A stretch of DNA of 37,150 bases from Ignavibacteria bacterium (GCA_019912545.1 JAIOIK010000102.1:1-37150), one strand, 5' to 3'. Counted from the stretch's first letter, positions 7,431-15,859 are shown. Translations and numbers: made by a program. The notes: generated by a model not told the origin, from the letters alone.

Positions 7431-9556
7431 TGTCATTTGATTTACTTTCTGAGCCAATACGGAAATTCATTCGGGACAAGGGATGGGAGCAATTACGACC
7501 AATTCAAGCTGCCGCTATTGCCAAAATTTTGGCATCAGATGACAATTTTATTCTAGCATCAAGGACGGCATCAGGTAAAACAGAGGCTGCGTTTTTACCA
7601 ATTCTTTCAAAAGTAGATTTTAAACAATCGGGTGTTCAAATACTGTACATTTCACCTTTAATCGCCTTAATCAACGATCAGTTTTATCGTATAGAAGAAC
7701 TTTGCAAAAATCTTGATATAACAGTTACCAAGTGGCATGGAGAGGCAAATAAAACTCTTAAAGACAGGTTGATTAAACAGCCAAACGGAATTGTTTTAAT
7801 AACTCCAGAATCATTGGAAGCAATGTTTGTTAACAAACCTTTTAATATCAAGCAATTGTTTTCAAACCTAAAATATATAGTAATTGATGAAATACATTCC
7901 TTTATTGGTACAGATAGAGGAATTCAGCTAAAATCGATATTATCCAGACTTCAAAATGTGAATTCAAAAACGTTCAGTATAGTTGGATTATCGGCAACAA
8001 TTGGCGATTACAATGAGGCAAAGAAGTTTACAGGTGATGAACTGAAAACGAAAGTTCTTTTGGATAGAACTGCAAAGGAAATTAATGTTGTTTTTCGTTA
8101 TTTTGAAAATTTCAATGAGGAATTGCCATTAGAGTTGCTAAAAGATCTATATATTGAGACTAAAGATAATAAAGTCTTAATTTTCCCTAATAGTAGAGGT
8201 CGAGCAGAAGAAGTTGCAGTAAAGCTCAATAAGATCTCAAGCCGAGTAAAGGGGCATTCAAATTATTTTTCACATCATTCTTCAGTGGACAGAGAGGTGA
8301 GGGAATATGTTGAATATTTTGCCAAAAATAACCGAAGACAAAACTTTTGCATATCTTGCACTTCTACATTAGAATTAGGTATTGATATTGGTACTGTTGA
8401 TGAAGTTGTGCAAATTGATGCAACCCATAGCATTTCCTCATTAATTCAAAGAGTAGGAAGAAGCGGCAGAAAGGAAGGCGAAAGCAGTAACCTATATTTA
8501 TATGCAACTACTAAATGGAATTTGCTTCAATCTATTGCTTGTTGGCTCCTATACACAGAAGGTTTCATTGAACTTCCTCAGAAAAACGAAAAACCATATG
8601 ATATTTTACTTCATCAAGCGTTATCAATAACCAAAGGGCATTCTGGAATTTTACTAACCAAATTAGTAAAACAGTTAAAAGAAAATGCTGCATTTAATCA
8701 AATTGAAGTGTTAGAAATAGAGCAAATCTTAAATTATCTGATTGAAATTGACCTTTTGGAAAAGTTGCGGTCAGAAGTTATTATAGGTATTGAAGGAGAA
8801 AGAATAGTAAATAGTCGGGATTTCTACAGCGTATTTAAGACAGAGGAGAACTTCAAAGTAGTTAATGCAGGTAATACTGTGGGTGAAATTCCTTTTTCTC
8901 CACAAATTATTGAAGATGAAAATATTTTACTATCTGCTAAAATATGGAAAATAAAATATGTGGACCATAAAGCAAAAAAGATAGAAGTAATCCCAGCAAA
9001 CGATGGAAAAAAGCCAATGTTTTTCGGAGGTAGTGCTGATATTCACCCCAAAATTAGAGAAAAAATGTTCAGAATTCTTTATTCCAATAAAACATTTGAC
9101 TTTCTAAATAAAGCCAGTAGTGATGAATTAGAAAAGATACGCAAAGAATTTTCAGTTTTTAATATTAAAAATTTGGAAAAGGAACGACCTTTGTTAATGG
9201 CTGAATTACATGCTCAATTGTTTACATTCACGGGATCACGAATAAATAGGACATTACAACTTTTATTGAACATATCAGAAATTAACAACTTAATAGATAC
9301 AATTAGCAGTTCGTTTTATTTCAATGGGTTAAATGAGAATTTCTGCGAGAAGCTTGATAATCTAAACTACTTTATAGAAGACATTGATTCACACATATGT
9401 GATCTTTTACATGCAAACCCGGGATTATTAAGTTTCTCTAAATGGGGCTTGTATTTACCTGAAAGTTTTCAAGTTAAACTTTTAAAAGATAAGTATTATG
9501 ATATTGAAGGTACTAAAGAGTATCTATCCAAAACAAAATTCATTATAAATTCATAA
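7430..9556 (+). CDS. Lhr/BrxHI-like superfamily 2 DEAD/H-box helicase (708 aa)
   Basis: All superfamily 2 helicase motifs are present: Q-like LRPIQAAAI (22-30), motif I ASRTASGKT (43-51), Ia ISPLIALINDQ (74-84), Ib TPESLEAMF (125-133), II DEIH (153-156), III GLSATIG (186-192), IV LIFPNSRGRAEEVA, V STLELGIDIG and VI QRVGRSGR. The Lhr-type WHGEANK segment (102-108) and the long C-terminal region after the helicase core place it with Lhr and BrxHI rather than RecQ or RecG. It uses ATP to move along or remodel nucleic acid. It is the last gene of the TerB-BrxD-helicase operon, starts at the TAATG overlap at 7430, and is followed by a strong terminator. It is shorter than full-length Lhr proteins. 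Confidence 0.9.
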   Translation: MSFDLLSEPIRKFIRDKGWEQLRPIQAAAIAKILASDDNFILASRTASGKTEAAFLPILSKVDFKQSGVQILYISPLIALINDQFYRIEELCKNLDITVTKWHGEANKTLKDRLIKQPNGIVLITPESLEAMFVNKPFNIKQLFSNLKYIVIDEIHSFIGTDRGIQLKSILSRLQNVNSKTFSIVGLSATIGDYNEAKKFTGDELKTKVLLDRTAKEINVVFRYFENFNEELPLELLKDLYIETKDNKVLIFPNSRGRAEEVAVKLNKISSRVKGHSNYFSHHSSVDREVREYVEYFAKNNRRQNFCISCTSTLELGIDIGTVDEVVQIDATHSISSLIQRVGRSGRKEGESSNLYLYATTKWNLLQSIACWLLYTEGFIELPQKNEKPYDILLHQALSITKGHSGILLTKLVKQLKENAAFNQIEVLEIEQILNYLIEIDLLEKLRSEVIIGIEGERIVNSRDFYSVFKTEENFKVVNAGNTVGEIPFSPQIIEDENILLSAKIWKIKYVDHKAKKIEVIPANDGKKPMFFGGSADIHPKIREKMFRILYSNKTFDFLNKASSDELEKIRKEFSVFNIKNLEKERPLLMAELHAQLFTFTGSRINRTLQLLLNISEINNLIDTISSSFYFNGLNENFCEKLDNLNYFIEDIDSHICDLLHANPGLLSFSKWGLYLPESFQVKLLKDKYYDIEGTKEYLSKTKFIINS

Positions 9557-9642
9557 AAACAAATCAATTTTAAAAAATCTTATAAATGTGCTGTTAAAAG
9601 AGTATTTTTATACGGATATTATGATAAACTTATCCCCTAAAA

Positions 9643-9660
9643 GTGTAGCCAAGGTGTAGC
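9643..9660. repeat. GTGTAGC direct repeat near tRNA-Ala, possible integrase arm sites
   Basis: Two exact GTGTAGC copies at 9643-9649 and 9654-9660 are separated by CAAG. The 11-base period is about one helical turn, as in arm-type sites bound by tyrosine integrases. They lie about 80 bases from the 3' end of the tRNA, on the side of the presumed island. The function is inferred. Confidence 0.4.
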
Positions 9661-9683
9661 GAGAATAAACAAGAGCAAAGCAG

Positions 9684-9720
9684 AAAGGGTTAACAACTTA
9701 TGTTAACCCTTTTAGTTTTT
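9684..9720 (+). terminator. Strong terminator after the helicase
   Basis: AAAGGGTTAACA pairs perfectly with TGTTAACCCTTT (12 bp, ACTTA loop), followed by TTAGTTTTT. It also separates the operon from the converging tRNA gene. Confidence 0.88.
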
Positions 9721-9735
9721 CATACTTACAGCTTG

Positions 9736-10074
<339 letters not shown>

Positions 10075-10076
10075 AT

Positions 10077-10172
10077 TTCAAGCACTCTCCTCTACGAGTC
10101 TTCCCTACGGGTCTTCGACCCGAAGGGTCGTTGACGACTCGAAGAGTCGTAGACCAACTGAGCTACAGCCCC
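10077..10172 (-). pseudogene. Duplicated 5' fragment of tRNA-Ala, interrupted in the D-loop
   Basis: Read from 10172, this fragment matches bases 1-32 of the intact tRNA-Ala with a single change at base 25. The match stops at the start of the anticodon loop, after CTTGAA. A 64-base insertion lies between GTTGG and GGAGAG in the D-loop. There is no anticodon, variable loop, T arm or 3' acceptor strand, so it cannot be a working tRNA. The break points of the intact and broken copies are exactly 300 bases apart, which defines the size of the unit that carries the GIY-YIG gene. Confidence 0.85.
10091..10154. repeat. 64-base foldback insertion within the tRNA fragment
   Basis: The insert is bounded by 13-base inverted repeats with one mismatch (TCTACGAGTCTTC at 10091-10103, GAAGAGTCGTAGA at 10141-10153). 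Inside are smaller perfect hairpins, CGACCC-GAA-GGGTCG (10116-10130) and ACGACTC-GAA-GAGTCGT (10134-10150), and two direct copies of TACG(A/G)GTCTTC. It is far more structured than its neighbours. Confidence 0.75.
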
Positions 10173-10178
10173 AATTTC

Positions 10179-10210
10179 AATTACGAATTGAGAATTAGGA
10201 ATTACGAATT
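10179..10210. repeat. AATTACGAATT direct repeat
   Basis: Two exact 11-base copies at 10179-10189 and 10200-10210 lie just outside the tRNA fragment. Low-complexity repeats of this kind are common in intergenic DNA; no function is proposed. Confidence 0.5.
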
Positions 10211-10307
10211 ATAATAGAACAACTCATGGACTATTACAAATGTAGCAAAAATCGTTTGAAATATAAATTCATTAAGCAATCAGATAGTCTCCTCGTCTTG
10301 TCTTCTG

Positions 10308-11279
10308 CTACATTGTTACGACCAATCGCTTTCCACCCTGCACTTCCATGCTCCATGCTTTTCCGATGTCACTTAGACTTACTTTTTCGGTATCAACTTT
10401 CAGTTTATTTCCAGCTGCAAGCTGAAACATTTCAGGTAGAATTTCGGTGAACAATTTTATCGTTTCAATTTTTGACCAGCTGCCCAAACCCGAACCTGTT
10501 AATTGAAGATCAGCGCTTCTTAAAATCTCTGATGACAAGCGGATATTGCTGCCTGTAACAGCGCCAACAGAAACAAACCTTGTCCTGTTTGTGAATGAAC
10601 CATTGCCTTTTACAGAAGCAAGAATAAGTTCTGCTGTGTGCCCCCATAAATAATCTATGATGATATCAATTGGTGTGTTAGCGTGCTGCTGTTTTATATC
10701 AGCAATGAATGATTCATCATCTTCTTTGATTAAAATTGTTTCATCGGCACCTAATGCAATTAAAGACTGCAATGTTTGCCGGTTTCTGCCTGTTGCAATT
10801 ATTTTGCCGGCACCATAATGCTTTGCTATCTGGACAGCCAATTTTCCCGTAAATCCTGTTGCTCCGTTTATCAGAACGGTTTCGCCCGGAAGCATAGCTG
10901 CTCTGAAGCGAATTGCCATTGCAGAGCCTGTAACTGCATTGGGTAATGCTGCTGCGGTAACATCATCAACTTCATCGGGCAGCTTTATCAATCTGCTTTT
11001 CATAACGGCAGCTTTTTCGGCAATCATGCCGCTTGTGCCTAATGCATAAACCCGTGAGCCATCTGCTAAAATACCAACGCCATCACTGCCAATTACTTTT
11101 GCAGCTTGACCCTTTTCACCGGCATAATAGTGATTTCCGCGGGCGTTTAATTTATCAAAGTGTTTTATAGCCGCTGCCTTTACAGTCATTAAAAGCTCAT
11201 CATCATTTTTAACTACAGGTTCGGGGAAACTGATACATTGCGGCGTTTCTCCAGGTTTAAGTATTACTGCTGCTTTCAT
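10308..11279 (-). CDS. MDR-superfamily NAD(P)H quinone oxidoreductase-like protein (323 aa)
   Basis: This is a medium-chain dehydrogenase/reductase. Residues 1-110 form the GroES-like catalytic part (GSDGVGILADGSRVYA at about 64-79). Residues 110-260 form the Rossmann domain with the nucleotide loop NGATGFTGKLAVQ (138-150) and the second strand KIIATGRN, whose Arg favours NADPH. No zinc-binding Cys/His set is visible, so it belongs with the zinc-free quinone oxidoreductases. It probably reduces quinones or enones in the cytoplasm. The gene stands alone, and the ATG at 11279 has no strong ribosome binding site. The next gene upstream on the strand is separated by a hairpin at 11375-11402. The substrate cannot be predicted. 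Confidence 0.85.
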   Translation of the reverse strand: MKAAVILKPGETPQCISFPEPVVKNDDELLMTVKAAAIKHFDKLNARGNHYYAGEKGQAAKVIGSDGVGILADGSRVYALGTSGMIAEKAAVMKSRLIKLPDEVDDVTAAALPNAVTGSAMAIRFRAAMLPGETVLINGATGFTGKLAVQIAKHYGAGKIIATGRNRQTLQSLIALGADETILIKEDDESFIADIKQQHANTPIDIIIDYLWGHTAELILASVKGNGSFTNRTRFVSVGAVTGSNIRLSSEILRSADLQLTGSGLGSWSKIETIKLFTEILPEMFQLAAGNKLKVDTEKVSLSDIGKAWSMEVQGGKRLVVTM

Positions 11280-11374
11280 TTGTTATTATTTTTATTTTGT
11301 TAATATGATTTGAATATTACTTAACGTTCTATTCCTGTTTTACTTTGAACTAAATTTCTGCTAAAACATATAAT

Positions 11375-11402
11375 AGCCGGGAATCAATTTATATCCCCGG
11401 CT
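11375..11402 (-). terminator. Hairpin terminator after the HdeD-like gene
   Basis: AGCCGGG pairs with CCCGGCT around a 13-15-base AT-rich loop. On the minus strand it is followed by a weak T-rich stretch (ATTATATGTTTT). It lies 18 bases after the stop of the HdeD-like gene. Confidence 0.55.
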
Positions 11403-11419
11403 TTTATATTGTAACAATG

Positions 11420-11983
11420 TTAATTTGAGGTCTTTGGTTGAAGATTCCGAATTGAAAAGCCCATAAAGACCATCATAATTCCAAACAACAGCGCGTAGAT
11501 ACCAATGAGATAGATCATCACAACAATACCCGAAGCCGGCCATAGAAAAATAAGTATGGCAAACACGATTGAAAGTATTCCTGAAACTATCATCCAAAAC
11601 TCGCCATCAATTACTTTCCGTAATTTTATGGCTGATATGATCTCAAGTATTCCGGTGGAAAAAGCCCACACTGAAACCAGTATAGCTAATCCGTAAAGAG
11701 TAATCTCGGGCAAGAAGAATGCGAGTATCCCGATGGCAATGCCGGCTATTCCTTCTATCAGGTATGACCAGAAATGAGCCCTCGCTGTGCGTGAGGTGAA
11801 GAGAGACACAATTGCGAAGACACCGTCAAAAAAGATATATGCGCCGAAAAATAAAGCCAGCGCTGCTGCCGCAGTGAACGGATAGATAACAACGATTATG
11901 CCAAATATTGTTGACACAATGCCCCTGACAACCATCCATTTCCAGTTTATTGAAATTCCGGGGACTAAAGTATTTTCATTCAT
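11420..11983 (-). CDS. HdeD-family (DUF308) membrane protein (187 aa)
   Basis: Six hydrophobic helices are arranged as pairs, each pair with the family pattern seen in RGIVSTIFGIIVVIYPF (20-36), IEGIAGIAIGILAFFLPE and VSGILSIVFAILIFLWP. This repeat of G-x-x-x-x-x-G-I-x-x-x-x-P is typical of HdeD/DUF308 proteins, which in enterobacteria are linked to acid resistance at high cell density. Length is normal. The N-terminus has a short hydrophilic lead (MNENTLVPGISINWKW). The gene is separate from its neighbours. Its function here is not known beyond being a small integral membrane protein, possibly for stress. Confidence 0.85.
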   Translation of the reverse strand: MNENTLVPGISINWKWMVVRGIVSTIFGIIVVIYPFTAAAALALFFGAYIFFDGVFAIVSLFTSRTARAHFWSYLIEGIAGIAIGILAFFLPEITLYGLAILVSVWAFSTGILEIISAIKLRKVIDGEFWMIVSGILSIVFAILIFLWPASGIVVMIYLIGIYALLFGIMMVFMGFSIRNLQPKTSN

Positions 11984-12056
11984 GATTTTTAATTTATAAT
12001 TTTTTTTGTTTTCAGAATTAGTTATGACTCATATGAATTTGAACCTGGTCAGAAGT

Positions 12057-12093
12057 CCGTAATTGCTTTTGGAATTTCCGCCGGCAATTACGG
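12057..12093. terminator. Hairpin after the glycine-zipper protein gene
   Basis: CCGTAATTGC pairs with GCAATTACGG (10 bp) around a 17-base loop, just past the end of the gene that stops at 12107. The minus-strand tail lacks a T-run, while the plus strand has GTTCTTTT, so it may work better for plus-strand read-through. Confidence 0.5.
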
Positions 12094-12106
12094 GTTCTTT
12101 TCATGC

Positions 12107-12853
12107 TTATGCTTTGATATGGTTCAATTCTTCATTGAGTTCTTTAAGTTTCGATTCGTGACGGGCAATTTTGTTTTTGATAAATCCGGTTCTGGTGCTT
12201 GCAACTGCATCTTTGAAATCACTTTTGAAAGTTTTTGCATCGTTTCTGGCTTTTGCAATTACATCATTTCTCTTTTTTTTCAGATCGGCAATTTTCTGTG
12301 CAATTTTATCTTTTCCTCTTCCTGCTGCGTTTTTCATGTTTTCTCTTGCCTGAAGCAGATCTTTATCAATTTCATCAATTTCATTCAGCACATAATCATC
12401 AAATTCAAAATCAACATCGCTTCTGTCTATTTCCGCACCAAATGGCCTGAGAGCATTATCAACATATATATTGCTGTTTTCATCGATCTCTGCAATTATT
12501 GAGACTGTTTGCGGAGGCATTCTGCTTTCCATTTTCTTTACAAAACTCTCATCGAAGTTCTGGCGCCCGACATCAGAGATCATTCCAATGGTTGTTCCGG
12601 TGCACAATCCGACTACAAAACCTACCGGCCCGCCAATGGCGCCGAGTAAACTTCCGGCTACCATACCCGTCAGGGTTCTCCAGCCGTTGGAAGCGTTAGC
12701 TTCAAGGATTTCATATCTGCCATCGTTATGTTTGCGAACGATTGCTTTTCCATATATGGAAATATCTCCATACGATTCCAATTCGGAAAGTTTATGCATT
12801 GCTTTGATGGCTTGTGATTCTTTGTCAAATGTTGCTACTATTACGTTTGTCAT
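12107..12853 (-). CDS. DUF1269-like glycine-zipper membrane protein with coiled-coil tail (248 aa)
   Basis: Residues 1-55 start MTNVIVATFDKESQAIKAMH, the ferredoxin-like strand-helix start of DUF1269 proteins. Residues about 63-92 form a Gly-rich hydrophobic zipper (TGMVAGSLLGAIGGPVGFVV and on), which may insert in membranes or oligomerise. Residues 105-150 contain the second strand-helix half (PPQTVSIIAEIDENSNIYVD). From about 155 to the end there is a long charged coiled coil rich in K, E and D. The coiled-coil tail is longer than in short DUF1269 proteins. It sits between the HdeD-like gene and the AraC gene, all on the minus strand but with gaps, so co-transcription is uncertain. It may be stress-related; no catalytic motif is present. 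Confidence 0.75.
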   Translation of the reverse strand: MTNVIVATFDKESQAIKAMHKLSELESYGDISIYGKAIVRKHNDGRYEILEANASNGWRTLTGMVAGSLLGAIGGPVGFVVGLCTGTTIGMISDVGRQNFDESFVKKMESRMPPQTVSIIAEIDENSNIYVDNALRPFGAEIDRSDVDFEFDDYVLNEIDEIDKDLLQARENMKNAAGRGKDKIAQKIADLKKKRNDVIAKARNDAKTFKSDFKDAVASTRTGFIKNKIARHESKLKELNEELNHIKA

Positions 12854-12979
12854 TTTATTTTGTTATTTAATTTTTTAAAAATGAATCTGAATTATTACAT
12901 AACAAAAATAATTGAATGCAAGCGAATAGTCTATGTTTGAAAGTCGCAGGAAATTGTCTGAAACTCCTGAAATGAGAGA

Positions 12980-13867
12980 TTATCTGTGTGAGCGGAAGGA
13001 AATAGGTGTAATGCCGGTATTTTTCTTAAAAAATTTACTAAAAGATGCCTGGTCGCTGAACTGCAGCCGCTCAGAGACAGTTGCAACATTATGATCAGGG
13101 TCCTTAAGAAGCATTTTTGCTTCAGCGATAATTGCTTCATCAATCAGCTTGCCTGGTGTTTTACCCGAAGATTTCTTAATGGCATGGATAAGATATTTGG
13201 GAGTTATGAAAAGCGAATCAGCATAAAACTTAAGTTTATGCTTCTTACTATCGGTTTGGATCAGAAGCTGCTGAAATTTTGAATTTAATTCGGCATCCCG
13301 GGTGAATTTGGGCTGAGCGACCTCTTTCTTCTGGTATATAGCTGCTGCCTCGTAAAGAAATGTATAGAAGAGGCTTCTTATTATTTCGAGATGATGCGGT
13401 GAATTGATCTTATGTCTTTTATTTTTGAGAATATCATAAAGCTGTAATAACGGTTCTGCATCTTCTTTTTCAAGCTGTATATAGGGCTCAGTGGCGGATG
13501 AAAAGAAAAGGAACGATTCCAGTTCATAAAAATTAGTTATGTTGTTGAGCAGAAATTCTTTTGTAAAAAAAAGATATCTTAATTTGCAATCAGGACTTTG
13601 TTTAATTTTCCGGATAGTCCTTTCTGGGCCGGCTGCGAAAAAACAATTGGGGTAAATCCTCAGCAGCACATTATCCACTTCAAATTCTATCCATCCCTTA
13701 ACACAAAGACCAAGAATGCAGAAATCAGGTCTGTAAGGGAAATCTTCCTGCTGGGCTGGTTCTGTTTCGTCAGGTGAAATGAAGTAATCGGCAGAGTGCC
13801 AGTCAAACCCCATGCTAACAAGCCTCTGACCTATGCTTTCAAGCGGAATATTCTCTTTACTGCCCAT
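12980..13867 (-). CDS. AraC-family transcriptional regulator (295 aa)
   Basis: The last 90 residues hold the double HTH of AraC proteins: LKFYADSLFITPKYLIHAIK (first HTH, about 205-225) and VSERLQFSDQASFSKFFKKN (second HTH, about 260-280), followed by TGITPISFR. Residues about 20-160 look like a cupin-type sensing domain, with FCILGLCVKGWIEFEVDN as its first strands and YPNCFFAAGPERTIR as later ones. The overall length is normal. It probably senses a small molecule and controls a nearby or distant promoter; the ligand is not evident. The ATG at 13867 was chosen because the protein begins normally there. No operon partner is close. Confidence 0.88.
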   Translation of the reverse strand: MGSKENIPLESIGQRLVSMGFDWHSADYFISPDETEPAQQEDFPYRPDFCILGLCVKGWIEFEVDNVLLRIYPNCFFAAGPERTIRKIKQSPDCKLRYLFFTKEFLLNNITNFYELESFLFFSSATEPYIQLEKEDAEPLLQLYDILKNKRHKINSPHHLEIIRSLFYTFLYEAAAIYQKKEVAQPKFTRDAELNSKFQQLLIQTDSKKHKLKFYADSLFITPKYLIHAIKKSSGKTPGKLIDEAIIAEAKMLLKDPDHNVATVSERLQFSDQASFSKFFKKNTGITPISFRSHR

Positions 13868-14029
13868 GGCAATGCAAATGTTGTAAGAATAGGCATGAAT
13901 TTCAACTCATAAAATTGGTTTTGGAAATTGGTAAAATAGCAGCCAACCGGCTCATTTTTAATTGAATTGGAATGCTGCCTGCAATTGGCGAGTAAACCAC
14001 TACTTAAAATCTTACGGCACACGCAATCA

Positions 14030-14059
14030 TAAAAAAACCGGGAAAAAATCTTTCCCGGT
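14030..14059 (-). terminator. Strong terminator after the exported Gly/Lys-rich protein gene
   Basis: On the minus strand ACCGGGAAA pairs with TTTCCCGGT (9 bp, 5-base loop), followed by TTTTTTA. It lies 40 bases after the stop at 14099. Confidence 0.88.
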
Positions 14060-14098
14060 AAATGTTAAACAGTTTGCTAATCTTTTTATTTGTTACTG

Positions 14099-14512
14099 CT
14101 ATTTATTCCTTGGGCAGTTGCCGCGTCCGTCGCCTTTTCCATAGCCTTTGCCGTTACCTTTGCCATACCCGCGTCCTTTTCCATCCTTATTCCATTTCGG
14201 CACACCTTTATCATCGGTGAATACCATTGTATTCCCATCCTGAACGATTTCATACGGATAAATATCATTGCCCTTTACATCGCCTTTTATCTGAGCTGTG
14301 CTTAAATTCAACACGTATTTATTTTCTTCCCAATACCAGTACGGCCCTAAGTGGATAGTATATTCATTGCCGTCACTTGTTACTAATTTTCCGCACGGCC
14401 TCTGGTTATCTGTTACTGTACCTGATATTGTCTGAACATCTCCCGGTTTGAACCCGGTGAATAAGATTACAGATGTAGCTGCTACAAGTATTAATGCAAT
14501 TATTGTTTTCAT
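14099..14512 (-). CDS. Small exported Gly/Lys-rich protein (137 aa)
   Basis: I choose the ATG at 14512, not the upstream one at 14578, because the protein then opens with a clean signal peptide (MKTIIALILVAATSVILFTG). The mature part starts with a small beta domain (ISGTVTDNQRPCGKL, EYTIHLGPYWYWEENKY, AQIKGDVKGNDIYPYEI) that looks like an OB-type or bacterial beta-sandwich fold. The tail, from about residue 110, is a Gly/Lys/Arg repeat with GKGRGYGKGNGKGYGKGDG. Such tails are flexible and positively charged and may bind cell-wall or nucleic-acid polymers. No known enzyme motif is seen. The single Cys in RPCGK and one near the C-terminus could form a disulfide. Function unknown. Confidence 0.7.
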   Translation of the reverse strand: MKTIIALILVAATSVILFTGFKPGDVQTISGTVTDNQRPCGKLVTSDGNEYTIHLGPYWYWEENKYVLNLSTAQIKGDVKGNDIYPYEIVQDGNTMVFTDDKGVPKWNKDGKGRGYGKGNGKGYGKGDGRGNCPRNK

Positions 14513-14674
14513 GATTCTGCCTTTTGTTTCTAATAGTTTAATGTTCTTTTTTACATCAATGATAAGAACAATTACCATGCCAGAAATATTTGCTGTTTAA
14601 TCCTTCAATTTCAAGCTTCTGCAAAAGCTGCGCGCTATATTTGGCGGATAGTTCGTTAATATCTGCGAATAGCT

Positions 14675-15859
14675 TTATTTCACTTTTTCCAGCGCCTGCT
14701 CAAGGTCCCATATCAGGTCTTTTACATCTTCAATACCAACAGAATATCTTACAAGGCCATCGCTTATCCCTGCTTTTGCTTTATCAGCCGGGGATACTTT
14801 TGAATGCGTCATTGATGCAGGATGCTCGATCAATGATTCAACTCCACCAAGCGAAACCGCAAGTATTGAGATCTTAACATTATTCATTAAAGTTTTACCG
14901 GACTGGAATCCACCTTTAAGCCCGAAACTTATCAATGCACCGGGTCCGTCCATCTGTTTTTTGGCAAGTTCATACTGCGGATGCGATTTTAATCCGGGAT
15001 ATCTGACCCATTCAACTTTAGGATGCTTTTCAAGGTATTCAGCAATTATCATTGCATTTTCCTGCGCCCTGTCCATCCTTACAGCAAGAGTCTTTAAGCC
15101 GCGTATTACCAAATAAGACTGGTGAGGATCAAGGTTACAGCCTAATGCGATCATCATCGAGCGCAGCTTTTTGTACATTTCCTTTGTTTTAGCTACGACC
15201 ATGCCGCCAACAATATCCGCATGCCCGTTGATGAATTTAGTCATAGAATGAACTACAACATCGGCGCCAAGATCAAGCGGCTTTTGCAGGTAGGGGCTTG
15301 AAAAAGTATTATCAACCACAAGTACCAATCCGTTTTCCTTTGCGATCTCTGAGCAGGCTTTCAAATCGGTAATTTCGATCGTTGGATTTGCAGGTGTTTC
15401 AATATACAAAACTTTCGTGTTTGGCTTAATTGCCTTTTTGATATTTTCAACATCAGAAGTAGTTACATAAGTTGAATCTACTCCGAAGCGTGAATAATGC
15501 TCTTCTATTATAACACGTGAAGGTCCGTACACAGCATCCGAGCTTATCATATGATCGCCTTTTGAAAGCAGCGCCATGTAAACAGTGTTTATTGCTCCCA
15601 TTCCTGAGCTGGTGCCAATTCCGCCGAATCCGTTTTCAAGCTCAGCAACTGATCTTTCAAGAGCATTAATTGTAGGGTTGCCAATTCTTGTATAAATGTA
15701 GCCTTCACTTTCTCCCAGGAAACATCTTGCGCCCTCTTCGGCAGTTTCAAACTCGAATGTTGATGATTGAAATATGGGTACATTTACGCTGCCGTATTTA
15801 TCTTTGTATCCGCCGCCATGGATGAGTTTAGTATTGAAACCGGAATTATTTACTGACAT
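14675..15859 (-). CDS. Cys/Met-metabolism PLP enzyme, methionine gamma-lyase / cystathionine gamma-lyase type (394 aa)
   Basis: This is a fold-type I PLP enzyme of the transsulfuration family. The PLP lysine is K208 in HSMTKFINGHADIVGG. Other family residues are Y56 and R58 (YTRIGNPT), Y111 (VYGPS), D183 (VVDNTFSSPY) and the C-terminal SLGGVESLIEHPASMTH. The last motif and the length favour methionine gamma-lyase or cystathionine gamma-lyase/synthase over O-acetylhomoserine sulfhydrylase, which is usually longer. Where classical methionine gamma-lyases have Cys after the active-site Tyr-Gly, this protein has Pro (P113), so the substrate is uncertain. The ATG at 15859 follows AAAGGAAAT. It is 58 bases downstream of the NtrC-type regulator on the same strand and might be read with it. 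Confidence 0.85.
   Translation of the reverse strand: MSVNNSGFNTKLIHGGGYKDKYGSVNVPIFQSSTFEFETAEEGARCFLGESEGYIYTRIGNPTINALERSVAELENGFGGIGTSSGMGAINTVYMALLSKGDHMISSDAVYGPSRVIIEEHYSRFGVDSTYVTTSDVENIKKAIKPNTKVLYIETPANPTIEITDLKACSEIAKENGLVLVVDNTFSSPYLQKPLDLGADVVVHSMTKFINGHADIVGGMVVAKTKEMYKKLRSMMIALGCNLDPHQSYLVIRGLKTLAVRMDRAQENAMIIAEYLEKHPKVEWVRYPGLKSHPQYELAKKQMDGPGALISFGLKGGFQSGKTLMNNVKISILAVSLGGVESLIEHPASMTHSKVSPADKAKAGISDGLVRYSVGIEDVKDLIWDLEQALEKVK

Noticed and set aside
4126-9556. A complete BREX or DISARM system
   Set aside because: Only BrxD-like and BrxHI-like genes plus TerB are present. No methylase, PglZ-type phosphatase, BrxC ATPase or phospholipase D gene is seen, so I do not name it BREX.
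10077-10172. A second functional tRNA-Ala gene
   Set aside because: The copy ends at base 32 and has a 64-base insert in the D-loop; anticodon, T arm and 3' acceptor strand are absent.
12119-12878. Several overlapping plus-strand frames opposite the glycine-zipper protein gene
   Set aside because: They are antisense to a gene with clear domain pattern and are rich in Phe, Ser and Cys, as expected for the reverse of a Lys/Glu-rich coiled coil.
14513-14578. N-terminal extension of the exported Gly/Lys-rich protein
   Set aside because: The extra 22 residues would bury the signal peptide; the start at 14512 gives a standard one.
14567-14582. Sigma-54-like promoter (minus strand TGGCATG-N4-TTGTT) before the exported protein gene
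   Set aside because: The -24 half fits, but the near-invariant GC of the -12 half is missing. It would be attractive because an NtrC-type regulator is near, but one half site is not enough.
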